A stretch of DNA of 64,000 bases from Rhizobium etli_C. GTDB lineage: Bacteria > Pseudomonadota > Alphaproteobacteria > Rhizobiales > Rhizobiaceae. Every line of letters starts with the position of its first letter. The stretch's first letter is position 1. Made by a program: the position numbers and the translations under genes. Below are positions 27,089 through 35,857 of this stretch, piece after piece. The stretch lies in assembly GCF_014198605.1 (NCBI RefSeq), contig NZ_JACIHU010000001.1, one strand, 5' to 3'. The notes beneath the pieces are model-generated. The model saw only the letters and a list, made by a program, of their open reading frames with translations, searched no databases and was not told where the DNA came from.

Positions 27089-27820
27089 TCAGACCTCGTG
27101 CACTTCGGATTGAAGGGCGTCCGCTTCAAGATCGGGCTCTTGCGGCGCCAATGGCAGCATGGCGGCGAGCACGATGCCGGCGGCAGCGCCGAGGCTCACA
27201 TGCCAGGGCGAGCCGACGTAGCGATAGGCGAGCACCGAAGCGACCGCGCTGACGAGTGCGACGGGCAGGAAATTGTCGCGCTTGCGGAAGCCGAGGACGA
27301 TGCCGAGGAAATAGGCCGGCAGCAGGATGTCGAGGCCGATCGCCTTCGGATCGCCGATGAAGCCGCCGAGCATGCCGCCGGCGACGCTGATCAGCACCCA
27401 GGGAATATAGATGATGATGCCGAAGCCGAAATACCAGGCGAAGGTCAGCGGTTTGCCGGCCTCGCTGCGCTTCACCGCTTCGGCAAATTGCGGATCGACG
27501 AGCAGGAAGAAGGTGAAGAATTTCTGCACCGGCGTGAAATGGCCGATATAGCGCGCTAAGGCCGCCGAATAGAGCACGTGGCGAAAATTGACGGCGAGGA
27601 TCGACAGCACGATCAGCCAGGCGTGGACATTGTGGCCGAAGAGTTCAATGCCGACCATCTGGCTGGCGCCGGCATAGACGGTGGCGCTCATGAAGGCGGC
27701 TTCGGAAAGCGACATGCCGTTTTCTACCGCGAGCGCTCCGAACAGCGCACCGAAGGGTGCCGACGCCAGCGCAACGGCGGAGCCGCCCCGCAAACCTTCA
27801 ACAAAGTCGGCGCGATTCAT
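27089..27820 (-). CDS. azlC: AzlC family large subunit of a branched-chain amino acid exporter
   Basis: Integral membrane protein of 243 residues. The start FVEGLRGGSAVALASAPFGALFGALA and the following AFMSATVYAGASQMVGIELFG are typical of AzlC proteins, with about seven hydrophobic segments. It should form an exporter with the AzlD product encoded just downstream. The substrate cannot be read from sequence. No Lrp- or AsnC-type regulator is adjacent, unlike in Bacillus. Confidence 0.92.
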   Translation of the reverse strand: MNRADFVEGLRGGSAVALASAPFGALFGALAVENGMSLSEAAFMSATVYAGASQMVGIELFGHNVHAWLIVLSILAVNFRHVLYSAALARYIGHFTPVQKFFTFFLLVDPQFAEAVKRSEAGKPLTFAWYFGFGIIIYIPWVLISVAGGMLGGFIGDPKAIGLDILLPAYFLGIVLGFRKRDNFLPVALVSAVASVLAYRYVGSPWHVSLGAAAGIVLAAMLPLAPQEPDLEADALQSEVHEV

Positions 27821-27952
27821 CTGGGTGATCCTGTTGGAAATTCAGCTTTCCCTTATGGTCTGCGGATTGCCACGGCAATTGAATTTCGTTGATTGATCAA
27901 TTGATTTCGCTGAAGCATCAACGTGCTGATCGCAACCGGCGGAGAGGTGCCA

Positions 27953-28216
27953 ATGAAGAAGATCGAATTTACCAAGGAAGCGAAAGCGGCGATCGTCTCG
28001 CGTATCCGCCGCTATTTCGAGACAGAACTCGACCAGCCGATCGGCGCGCTGCCGGCGGAGTTCCTGCTCGACTTCTTCGCCGAGGAGATCGGCGCTCACT
28101 ATTACAATCAGGGTCTTCGCGATGCGCACGCCGCCTTTTCGAAGAAGATGGAGGACCTCGCCGAGGACATCTATCTGCTCGAGCGTGACGAGAAGAACAA
28201 GGCCGCGGGCGCCTGA
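27953..28216 (+). CDS. DUF2164 family protein
   Basis: Small acidic protein of 87 residues, starting MKKIEFTKEAKAAIVSRIRR. It contains YFETELDQPIGALPAEFLLD, then FAEEIGAHYYNQGLRDAH, which is the core pattern of DUF2164. The ATG at 27953 follows GGAGAGG. The family has no known function. It is likely cytoplasmic and largely helical. The MITE-like element starts 12 bases after its stop. Confidence 0.85.
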   Translation: MKKIEFTKEAKAAIVSRIRRYFETELDQPIGALPAEFLLDFFAEEIGAHYYNQGLRDAHAAFSKKMEDLAEDIYLLERDEKNKAAGA

Positions 28217-28228
28217 GCGGCCCGCCTT

Positions 28229-28582
28229 AGAGCCTTTCCTGGTTAGATTGAAGAATTCTGCCGGAGCAGGTTTTCCTCAGGGCAGAGGCGATCGGCGACG
28301 GGCATACCTCATGGTACGTCCAAGCCGATCGCCTCTGATCCTGGCTAGAGATGCCCGGCCCACCGGCCGCACCGCTTCGCTATGGCGAAGCGATAAGTGC
28401 GTCCGGCGCTTCCCAAGTCTTGCAGATTTGCCAGGCAAATCTGCGGGAGAGTTGGCTGAAACGGGCCGGCTGCTCGACCGGCCGGCTTGGCCGTAGAGCT
28501 GGGCTACGACGCGCGCCGGCCGGTCGACCATCCGACTCCGTTTGAGCCAACAGAATGCTTCAATCTAACCAGGAAAGGCTCT
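28229..28582. mobile_element. MITE-like element with 25-bp perfect terminal inverted repeats
   Basis: The ends AGAGCCTTTCCTGGTTAGAT (continuing GAAG, 28229-28253) and its exact reverse complement at 28558-28582 form a perfect 25-bp terminal inverted repeat around 354 bp in all. Reading the element as starting GAGCC and ending GGCTC leaves a TA on both sides (28228-28229 and 28582-28583), as expected for insertion by an IS630/mariner-type transposase. Inside are further palindromes: 28283-28296 with 28324-28337 (14 bp), 28373-28392 and 28422-28444. No open frame codes for a transposase, so it is non-autonomous. Confidence 0.8.
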
Positions 28583-29246
28583 AGCCCTCGCGCTTCATCC
28601 GCTCCCGGCGCGCCAGTTCGGCCTGCGAGGGCTCCTGCATCGCGAAGCTGCCGGGTTTGACCTCGCCGGCGCGCTGATAGACGCTCATGACAACGCCCGT
28701 CGTCGATACCGAGTTGGCGGTGAGCTTCAGCGCTGCCGGTTTGGCACCCGTGCCGAACAGGCGCTTCCCGGGGCCGAGGATGAGCGGGAAGGTCAGGAGC
28801 CGGAGTTCGTCGATCAGGTCGTGCGCCAGCAGCGATTGCAACAGGCCGCTGCTGCCCTGCGTCAGCAGATCGGGGCCGTCCTCCTGCTTCAGCCGGGCGA
28901 TTTCGGCGACGGCATCGCCGCGCAACGGAACGGAATTTTCCCAGGTGAGCGGCTCTTGCGATGTCGTCGCGACATATTTGGTCGCAGCATTGAAGGCCTT
29001 TCCGATGGGGTCGTCTTGCCCGACAAAGGGCCAGTGCGCGGCGAAGATCTCGTAGGTCTTGCGGCCGAGCAGCAGAGCGAAGGGATCGGTAAAGATCCCG
29101 TCCATGAACTCCCCCATCGGCTCGTCCCAGTAATTGACCGTCCAGCCGCCAAGCTTGAAGCCGCCGGTCGGATCTTCCTCGGGTGCGCCAGGCCCCTGCA
29201 TAACGCCGTCGAGACTCACGAAGGCAGCGGTCACAAGCTTTCTCAT
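28581..29246 (-). CDS. Dihydrofolate reductase-like protein, RibD C-terminal domain
   Basis: NADPH-dependent reductase fold of 221 residues, starting MRKLVTAAFVSLDGVMQGPG. It has LLLGRKTYEIFAAHWPF and the substrate/cofactor region DLLTQGSSGLLQSLLAHDLIDELRLLTFP, then LGPGKRLFGTG, all typical of the RibD C-terminal / DHFR-like family often seen as stand-alone proteins of unknown substrate. The stop codon TAG at 28583-28581 is made from the TA flanking the MITE-like element plus the first base of its terminal repeat, so the natural C-terminus may have been changed by the insertion. Confidence 0.88.
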   Translation of the reverse strand: MRKLVTAAFVSLDGVMQGPGAPEEDPTGGFKLGGWTVNYWDEPMGEFMDGIFTDPFALLLGRKTYEIFAAHWPFVGQDDPIGKAFNAATKYVATTSQEPLTWENSVPLRGDAVAEIARLKQEDGPDLLTQGSSGLLQSLLAHDLIDELRLLTFPLILGPGKRLFGTGAKPAALKLTANSVSTTGVVMSVYQRAGEVKPGSFAMQEPSQAELARRERMKREG

Positions 29247-29387
29247 CTCTCAACTCCCATGTTTGGTTCGTTCAGAAGCAAGGACGGATCGATATAAGCC
29301 GAACCGACACCGGACGCATCACTCTGGCGAGGATATTTCACCTTAACGTCAAATTATCGGCGCGCCGCTATCGTCACGGCATTTTCG

Positions 29388-30998
29388 ATGACCGGGTTGC
29401 TTCCGTTGGCTGTTACTGTCTCTAAAATCGATGAATCTCGATCAACAACGCTCGCCAAGACGTTGATCTTTGTGGTGTGGTTTGCGCTGGCATCCGCGCT
29501 TTGCTGGTCAGAAACCGTGTGGCGCGATGAGGTTCGCGCCTTGTCGCTCGCCCTTCAGGGAGAGAGTTTCATCGATATGCTTCGCCAGATGCATGGCGAA
29601 GGTCATCCAGCACTCTGGTATGTCCTGTTACGCGCCGCTCATCTTTTTGTCGGCTCTCCCGTCGTCCTGAAAATCGTCGCGCTGACGATCGCGGCCACCT
29701 CGGCCTACCTTCTTGTTTTCAGGCTTGAACTGCCGCGCTCGATCATGCTGCTGTCGTTGTTCAGCAGCTTTTCGGTTTTCGACTACGCCGCGATGTCGCG
29801 AAATTACGGCATCAGCATGCTTTTGGTCTTCCTTATCGTCCTGAGCTGGGAGAGGGGAATGCGCAACGGCATGGTGCTCGGCCTGTTGTTTGCCTTGCTG
29901 GCAAATACCAACGTCCACTCGGTCGTGCTCGTCGGCGGCTTTCTTGCCTATTGGTTTTTCGATCTGGTCCTGGCGCGTCCGAGACCTTCTCTGTCGGCAT
30001 ATCGGGCCTTTGCGACAGCCGCTGTCATTGCCGCGGTCGGCGTTGTTCTTTGCGTGATGACAGTCTATCCCACTTTCAACGATGCCGGGCAGAACGATCT
30101 CGCAGGCAAGAATTTCGCCCCGCTGGTCCTTTATGCCTTTGCCGGGGCGAGTTCCTATTTCATGGCGTTCTACCCCGACAGGATCCTTCGGCTGGTCGTG
30201 GCCGATCCATCGCTTGCTCGGGTTTTCGCCTCGCTGATGGCGGTGCTCATCTATGGCAGTCTGCTTGGGCTGGCCAATCGGCGGCCGGCGATGTTCGCGG
30301 CCGCAGCGGTTCTCCTAGGGTTTTCGCTGCTCTTTACGCTTGTCTACCCAGGTAGCTACAGACATCAGGCCCTATGGCTGGTCTTCATGATCGGCATGAT
30401 TGCCTTGGTCAGCCGCTCCCGGTCGGCAGCCGCGGGCATTGCCGGTGTCGAGTCAGCCGGTGGCGTCGTCAAGATCGGGCGCCTGTGCTTCATGATATTG
30501 CTGGCGCTGCAGGTCGCCTCCGGTATTGAAAAGGTCCATCAGTTCCTGTTCACCGACATTCCGCTGAGCCGAGCCCGGGATCTCGGGTCGTTCATTCAAT
30601 CGCGCCCGGATCTCAAGGATGCGATCATCATGGCGGATCCAGATTATCTCGTGGAGCCCTTGCCCTATTACATCCCCAACCGCACCTATCTTCTACGGGA
30701 GCAACGGTTCGGCGCGATCGTGCGGTATACCCGCAATGCGCGGCTTTCGCTCAGCCTTGCCGATATACTGCAGACGGCGCGGCAACTGCAGCAGAGCGAG
30801 CACGCGCCCATCGTCATTCTTCTCTCGCAGCGGCTTGACCGAATTGCCGCGCCCGTCTCATTGCGCGAAAGTTACAGCTGGCTGCTGTCTCTGACGCCGG
30901 AGGAGATTTCCGCATTCCGGAGCGAGACGACCCTCGTCAAGCGTTTCGGGCCCGTTGCCGGCAGCGATGAGACATTCGATGCCTATCTGTTGAAATAA
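29388..30998 (+). CDS. Polytopic membrane protein, GT39/ArnT-like glycosyltransferase fold
   Basis: 536 residues with about ten hydrophobic segments in the N-terminal 400 residues and a soluble C-terminal part of about 140 residues. Near the N-terminus is VWRDEVRALSLAL, which fits the acidic loop (WxDE) in the first extracytoplasmic loop of lipid-linked sugar transferases, followed by HGEGHPALWYVLLRAAH. This resembles ArnT/PMT-type enzymes, which move a sugar from a polyprenyl carrier to lipid or protein. The donor and acceptor are unknown. No glycan genes lie next to it. The ATG at 29388 has only a weak ribosome-binding site. Confidence 0.65.
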   Translation: MTGLLPLAVTVSKIDESRSTTLAKTLIFVVWFALASALCWSETVWRDEVRALSLALQGESFIDMLRQMHGEGHPALWYVLLRAAHLFVGSPVVLKIVALTIAATSAYLLVFRLELPRSIMLLSLFSSFSVFDYAAMSRNYGISMLLVFLIVLSWERGMRNGMVLGLLFALLANTNVHSVVLVGGFLAYWFFDLVLARPRPSLSAYRAFATAAVIAAVGVVLCVMTVYPTFNDAGQNDLAGKNFAPLVLYAFAGASSYFMAFYPDRILRLVVADPSLARVFASLMAVLIYGSLLGLANRRPAMFAAAAVLLGFSLLFTLVYPGSYRHQALWLVFMIGMIALVSRSRSAAAGIAGVESAGGVVKIGRLCFMILLALQVASGIEKVHQFLFTDIPLSRARDLGSFIQSRPDLKDAIIMADPDYLVEPLPYYIPNRTYLLREQRFGAIVRYTRNARLSLSLADILQTARQLQQSEHAPIVILLSQRLDRIAAPVSLRESYSWLLSLTPEEISAFRSETTLVKRFGPVAGSDETFDAYLLK

Positions 30999-31009
30999 AG
31001 ATCGGCGGT

Positions 31010-31636
31010 TCATTCGCGCAAGGCATCCGCACTGTTGATCACGGCGATGCCGTGCGCCTGCATCTCGTCGATGGCAGCGGCGACGCCTTCAGGGGTGATG
31101 CCGCGGCTTGCGTCTTCGATGAAGCGCACGCGCACGCCCGGCATCATCTCCAGCGCGTCGAGCGCGGAGAATTTGACGCAGTAATCGGTCGCCAGACCGC
31201 AGACGTCGAGATCGGTCACACCCTGGTCTTCGAGGAAATCGGAAAGGCCGGTCGAAGCGTCGCGGTCATTGTCGCGGAAGGCCGAATAGCTGTCGATCCC
31301 GGGATCCTCGCCCTTCTGCTGGATCAGGTCGATTTCTTCGGATTTGAGCTCCGGATGCAGTTCGGCATCGAGCGTGCCCTGGATGCAGTGGTCGGGCCAC
31401 ATCATCTGCGGTTTGCCGGACAATTCGTCCATCTCGAAGGGGGCGGCACCCGGATGGGCGGAGGCGAAGCTGCCGTGGCCGGGCGGGTGCCAGTCCTGGG
31501 AGGCGACGATCAGATCGTATTTGCCGCTGTCGATCAGCCTGTTTGCGACGGGAACAACCTTGTCGCCGTCCGGCACCGGCAGGTTTCCACCCGGACAGAA
31601 GCCGTTCTGGATATCGACGAGCAGCAGCGCTTTCAT
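31010..31636 (-). CDS. pncA: Nicotinamidase (PncA-like)
   Basis: Isochorismatase-fold hydrolase that deamidates nicotinamide to nicotinate for NAD salvage. The 208-residue product has the catalytic Asp in LLLVDIQNGFCPGG, the metal-site motif SQDWHPPGHGSF, the Lys in QQKGEDPGIDSYSAF and the nucleophilic Cys in GLATDYCVKFSA. I chose the ATG at 31636 (MKALLLVD); the upstream frame to 31669 adds 11 residues with no family support. It converges on the glycosyltransferase-like gene. Confidence 0.92.
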   Translation of the reverse strand: MKALLLVDIQNGFCPGGNLPVPDGDKVVPVANRLIDSGKYDLIVASQDWHPPGHGSFASAHPGAAPFEMDELSGKPQMMWPDHCIQGTLDAELHPELKSEEIDLIQQKGEDPGIDSYSAFRDNDRDASTGLSDFLEDQGVTDLDVCGLATDYCVKFSALDALEMMPGVRVRFIEDASRGITPEGVAAAIDEMQAHGIAVINSADALRE

Positions 31637-31879
31637 CAAGGCCAATCCCTTCGCGTTATGGCAATACAAATGCCAAGTGCACCGAATGCATCAACTAGTG
31701 AATTCCCGGAAGCCCGCATGCAAGCTTTAATTCTGTCACCGTTGGTAGCAGTCTGCGGAATAGAATTCGCTAATTCAACCAATGCGATAGGTGCGGTTGC
31801 GTCCGGCAAAGAAGGCCGGCCTTGCCGGCCGCCCCGATTTCTGCCTTTCTTGCCCGAGCAGCAAGCCGAGACCGAGACC

Positions 31880-32227
31880 ATGTCCGAACCCCAGACAGAT
31901 GAAAAGATCGATGCAACCTTCCGCAACGGATCGTTAACGGCAACCGGAATCATTCTTGGTTTCTCGCTCAACTTCATCAGTCTGTGGGTTTCCAACCCGA
32001 ATGACTGGAGCCGCGTCGATCTGCTGCCGATGGCATTCCTGACCGTCGGCATCGCCTTTCAGGTGAAGGTGTTTGCCGATCTTTTGGCTCGAGACTCGCT
32101 GCTCGCCGTCAAATACGACCGGGCGCGCCGGCTGTTCCTGATCGGATTGTCGATCGTCGCCATCGGAATGGGGATCGCCCTGCTGAACGACATCCTCGGG
32201 CTCAGCAGTATGCGGATGTTCGGGTGA
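31880..32227 (+). CDS. Small membrane protein of unknown function
   Basis: 115 residues starting MSEPQTDEKIDATFRNGSLT, with three or four hydrophobic stretches (TGIILGFSLNFISLWV, LLPMAFLTVGIAFQVKVFA, LFLIGLSIVAIGMGIALLND) and a short acidic N-terminus in the cytoplasm. I do not assign a family. The open frame runs upstream to 31052 antisense to the nicotinamidase gene, but the Met at 31880 gives the natural start. It is convergent with uvrD. Confidence 0.7.
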   Translation: MSEPQTDEKIDATFRNGSLTATGIILGFSLNFISLWVSNPNDWSRVDLLPMAFLTVGIAFQVKVFADLLARDSLLAVKYDRARRLFLIGLSIVAIGMGIALLNDILGLSSMRMFG

Positions 32228-32252
32228 CCGTTCCGGCGGTATCGTGGCGCGG

Positions 32253-34733
32253 TCAGACGCGCTCGACGAAGCCGTCCAGCACCCGCTTCTGTCCCGCACG
32301 GTCGAAGTCGATCGTCAGCTTGTTGCCTTCGATGCCGGTAATGTTGCCATTGCCGAATTTCATATGGAATACGCGATCGCCGAGGGTGAAGCGCGACGGC
32401 TCCGACGAGGTCGACTTGGCGACCAGCTCGCCGTCGATCGTGCGTCCCTTCGGGCCGCTTTCGCCATAGCCGATGCGTTCGACTGCGTGGCCGGAGCGAG
32501 TGCCCCAGTTGTCGCGCGTGGCGTCGGTCCTGTTGGCCTGGGCGCGTTTCCAGCCGGGTGTGGAATAGGAGTTGGCGAAAGGTTCTGATTTGTCGAAGCG
32601 GGACTGGCCGTAGCCGCCGCGTCCGTAACCGCCGTAGCTCTGCTCCATCTCGGCGACCTCGACATGGGTTTCCGGCAGTTCGTCGAGGAAACGCGAGGGC
32701 AGGGTCGATTGCCAGAGGCCGTGAATGCGGCGATTGGAGACGAACCAGATATGGCAGCGGCGCTTGGCGCGGGTGATGCCGACATAGGCGAGCCGCCGCT
32801 CTTCCTCCAGGCCGGCGCGGCCGCTCTCATCCAGCGAGCGCTGGTGGGGGAAGAGGCCTTCCTCCCAGCCGGGCAGGAAGACGGTATCGAATTCCAGGCC
32901 CTTGGCCGAATGCAGCGTCATGATCGAGACGGCGTCGAGGTTCTCGTTGGTTTCTGCGTCCATGACGAGGGAGACGTGCTCGAGGAAACCGCGCATCGAC
33001 TCGAAGCTGTCCATCGAGCGGATCAGTTCCTTCAGGTTTTCGAGGCGGCCCGGCGCTTCGGCGCTCTTGTCGTTCTTCCACATGTCGGTATAGCCGGACT
33101 CTTCGAGGATCTGCTCGGCAAGTTCGGTATGCGGTGTGTTTTCAAGCAGTTCCTGCCATCGGCGGAAAGATTGAATCACGTCGAACAGAGCTTTGCGCGC
33201 CTTCGGCTTCAACTCGTCCGTCTCGATCATGTCGGCGGCCGCGGCCAGCATCGGGATGTCGCGGGCCCGCGCATAGTCGTGCAGGGCGCGCACCGTCGTG
33301 TCGCCGAGGCCGCGCTTCGGCGTGTTGATGATACGCTCGAAGGCAAGGTCGTCGGCCGGCTGCGCAACCAGGCGGAAATAGGCCATGGCATCGCGGATTT
33401 CCAGGCGCTCGTAGAAGCGCGGGCCGCCGATGACACGATAGTTGAGGCCGAGGGTGACGAAGCGGTCTTCGAACTCGCGCATCTGGAAGGAAGCGCGCAC
33501 AAGGATCGCCATGTCGTTCAGCAGATGCTTTCCCCGCTGGAGCTGCTCGATCTCTTCGCCGATGGCGCGGGCTTCCTCCTCCGAATCCCAGGAGGCGTGG
33601 ACCTGCACCTTGACGTCATCGGGATCGGCGCGGTCGGTGAACAGCGTCTTGCCTAGGCGGCCTTCATTGTGGGCGATCAGATGGGCGGCGGCACCGAGGA
33701 TATGTTCGGTCGAGCGGTAATTGCGTTCGAGCTTGATCACCTTGGCGCCGGGGAAATCCTTCTCGAAACGCAGGATATTGTCGACCTCGGCGCCGCGCCA
33801 GCCGTAGATCGACTGGTCGTCGTCGCCGACGCAGCAGACATTCTGCGGCTCGCCCTTGCTGCGCTGGGCCAGCAGCCTCAGCCACATATACTGGGCGGTG
33901 TTGGTGTCCTGATATTCGTCGACGAGGATATAACGGAAGCGGCCGTGATATTCCTTCAGAAGGTCAGGATTCTTGCGGAAGATCGCAATCGGATGCATCA
34001 GCAGATCGCCGAAATCGCAGGCGTTGAGCGTCGACAGGCGCGCCTGATAGGCGAAATAGAGATCGCGGCCGCGGCCATTGGCGAAGGCGCGTGCGTCGCC
34101 TTCGGGAATATCGGGCGGCCCGAGGCCCTTGTTCTTCCAGGTGTCGATCATGCCGGCGAACTGCTTGGCCGGCCAGCGTTTGTCGTCGAGACCCTCGGCC
34201 TGGATCAGCTGCTTGATCAGACGGACGACGTCGTCGGTGTCGAGAATGGTGAAGTCGGAGCTGAGGCCGACGAGTTCGGCATGGCGGCGCAGAAGCTTGA
34301 CGCCGATCGAGTGGAAGGTGCCGAGCCAGGGCATGCCTTCGACGGCGCCGCCGACGAGCAGCGCGATGCGCTCCTTCATCTCGCGGGCGGCCTTGTTGGT
34401 GAAGGTGACGGCGAGAATCTGCGAGGGGAAGGCGCGGCCGCTATTGAGGATATGGGCGATGCGCGTTGTCAGTACCCGTGTCTTGCCGGTGCCGGCGCCG
34501 GCAAGGACGAGAACCGGACCTTCCAGGGTTTCCACGGCTTCCGTCTGTTCGGGATTAAGGCCTGCGAGGTAATCCGGTCGTTTGCCGCCGTCGCGTGCCG
34601 CCATGGCGCGGGCGGCGATACCGCCGGCCGCAGCGGGCGCCCTTCCGGCGGGTGCGGCCGGCGGCTGCGGCTTGCGCGCCATCTCGCCCGGCTCTTCGTC
34701 GAAGAAGGGAATATCGTCGAAACTATTGCTCAT
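32253..34733 (-). CDS. uvrD: UvrD/PcrA-type DNA helicase II
   Basis: SF1A 3'-5' helicase for nucleotide-excision and mismatch repair. The 826-residue product has Walker A VLAGAGTGKTRVLTTRI, motif Ia TFTNKAAREMKER, Walker B VDEYQDTNTAQYMWLR, motif III VGDDDQSIYGWRGAEV, motif IV LERNYRSTEHI, motif V MTLHSAKGLEFDTVFLPG and motif VI YVGITRAKRR. A C-terminal tail of about 100 residues ends in a PcrA-like region (LGDRVFHMKFGNGNITGIEG) thought to bind partner proteins. The N-terminus has an extra Pro/Ala-rich stretch before the first motif. Confidence 0.95.
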   Translation of the reverse strand: MSNSFDDIPFFDEEPGEMARKPQPPAAPAGRAPAAAGGIAARAMAARDGGKRPDYLAGLNPEQTEAVETLEGPVLVLAGAGTGKTRVLTTRIAHILNSGRAFPSQILAVTFTNKAAREMKERIALLVGGAVEGMPWLGTFHSIGVKLLRRHAELVGLSSDFTILDTDDVVRLIKQLIQAEGLDDKRWPAKQFAGMIDTWKNKGLGPPDIPEGDARAFANGRGRDLYFAYQARLSTLNACDFGDLLMHPIAIFRKNPDLLKEYHGRFRYILVDEYQDTNTAQYMWLRLLAQRSKGEPQNVCCVGDDDQSIYGWRGAEVDNILRFEKDFPGAKVIKLERNYRSTEHILGAAAHLIAHNEGRLGKTLFTDRADPDDVKVQVHASWDSEEEARAIGEEIEQLQRGKHLLNDMAILVRASFQMREFEDRFVTLGLNYRVIGGPRFYERLEIRDAMAYFRLVAQPADDLAFERIINTPKRGLGDTTVRALHDYARARDIPMLAAAADMIETDELKPKARKALFDVIQSFRRWQELLENTPHTELAEQILEESGYTDMWKNDKSAEAPGRLENLKELIRSMDSFESMRGFLEHVSLVMDAETNENLDAVSIMTLHSAKGLEFDTVFLPGWEEGLFPHQRSLDESGRAGLEEERRLAYVGITRAKRRCHIWFVSNRRIHGLWQSTLPSRFLDELPETHVEVAEMEQSYGGYGRGGYGQSRFDKSEPFANSYSTPGWKRAQANRTDATRDNWGTRSGHAVERIGYGESGPKGRTIDGELVAKSTSSEPSRFTLGDRVFHMKFGNGNITGIEGNKLTIDFDRAGQKRVLDGFVERV

Positions 34734-34968
34734 GGCGCGTAATGTAGTGATTCGGGAGGGAAAGACCAGAAAAGATGTTCTGCTTTCATTCCTGAACCAC
34801 CGCTATTGCGGACCGATGTGGGCGGCAGGGCCGCCGCTGCGTGTGACTGCGATCGTTGTACGGCCGCGCAGCAAAAAATTGGAGCGTAGCCTGTCGGAAC
34901 CGGTGCCGGCGAGACGTCCTCGGGGCATCGGACAGGAGTCCGACAACCCTCGCAACAGGAGGCTGTCT

Positions 34969-35445
34969 ATGCCGAAGGTCGTTTCAAATCTCTGGTTCGC
35001 GGAGCAAGCGCGCGAAGCCGTCGAATTCTACGTATCGGTCATTCCGGATTCCAGGATCGGCCGCACCACCATATTGCCGGCGGAAACGCCGAGCGGGCCT
35101 CCGGGCAGCGTCGAACTGATCGAATTCACGCTCGGCGATCAAGCCTTCCTGGCGATGAAGGCCGGCCCGCTCGACAGCTTCAACCATTCTTTTTCGATTG
35201 CCGTTCTGCTCGACAGCCAGGCCGAGATCGATCGGATCTGGGATGCGTTTCTCGCCAATGGCGGCACGCCTGAAGCCTGCGGCTGGCTCAAGGACCGCTG
35301 GGGTCTTTCCTGGCAGATCGTGCCGCGGGTGCTTTCCGAGATGGTCGCCGACAGCGATCGAGAGCGGGCAAAGCGCGTCACCGAGGTGATGCTCGGCATG
35401 GTCAAGATTGATCTTGCTGCGCTGGAGAGGGCTTTCAACGGCTGA
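34969..35445 (+). CDS. VOC family protein, PhnB-like
   Basis: 158 residues of the vicinal-oxygen-chelate fold, starting MPKVVSNLWFAEQAREAVEF. It matches the pattern of the PhnB/3-demethylubiquinone-methyltransferase-like group, with FTLGDQAFLAMKAGPLDSFN, SIAVLLDSQAEIDRIWDAFL and KDRWGLSWQIVPRVL. Such proteins are common and mostly without known substrate. The ATG at 34969 follows AGGAGG with six bases between. An upstream frame to 34582 is antisense to uvrD and was not used. Confidence 0.85.
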   Translation: MPKVVSNLWFAEQAREAVEFYVSVIPDSRIGRTTILPAETPSGPPGSVELIEFTLGDQAFLAMKAGPLDSFNHSFSIAVLLDSQAEIDRIWDAFLANGGTPEACGWLKDRWGLSWQIVPRVLSEMVADSDRERAKRVTEVMLGMVKIDLAALERAFNG

Positions 35446-35857
35446 GGCCGGCGGTGGCACGATTACGAATCGGGGCGCGTGATCGCCACGCGCCATTTTC
35501 CTCTGAAATTTACTGAATTTACTGACGGCGCATCGGCATCCGGCCGATCGAGGCTGCCCTTATCGGCTGCCGATCGCTGTTTCTCGCATTCTCGAATCAC
35601 GGGCGCCATTGCACACCTTTTTGACATTCATGTCACGTCGCTAAATGTGCTGATATCGCAATAGGCCTTTTTTCAACTACAATATGAAACAGTTTCGTAG
35701 AGTAAAAAATTACCGGTGCATGCAATTTTTTGTGCATTGCTACAAACAGCCGGTGAGCGTCGAATATACCTACGAAACTATTGATTCTTAGGAACGCCGT
35801 GGCCATCTCGATGGTTATACGGCTTAGAGCCTGCGGCATAACCTTAATGGAGGTCCC
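35446..35857. other. Intergenic region upstream of prkA
   Basis: This 412-base gap is the only space for the promoter of the three-gene operon that follows. It is A/T-rich between about 35640 and 35790. It contains the candidate EcfG-type promoter at 35791-35816. I see no coding frame, repeat or terminator. Confidence 0.55.
35791..35816 (+). promoter_or_regulatory. Candidate EcfG/RpoE2-type general stress promoter
   Basis: GGAAC at 35791-35795 is followed after 19 bases by TT at 35815-35816, which fits the GGAAC-N18/19-TT consensus described for the rhizobial general stress sigma factor RpoE2. It lies 67 bases upstream of the prkA start codon. The motif is short, so a chance match is possible, but a stress operon follows. 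Confidence 0.5.

Noticed and set aside
26774..27559. Plus-strand open frame over azlD/azlC
   Set aside because: It is a shadow of two membrane-protein genes and is rich in His, Asp and Glu without any domain.
31052..31879. Upstream extension of the small membrane protein at 31880
   Set aside because: It runs antisense through the nicotinamidase gene and lacks natural composition.
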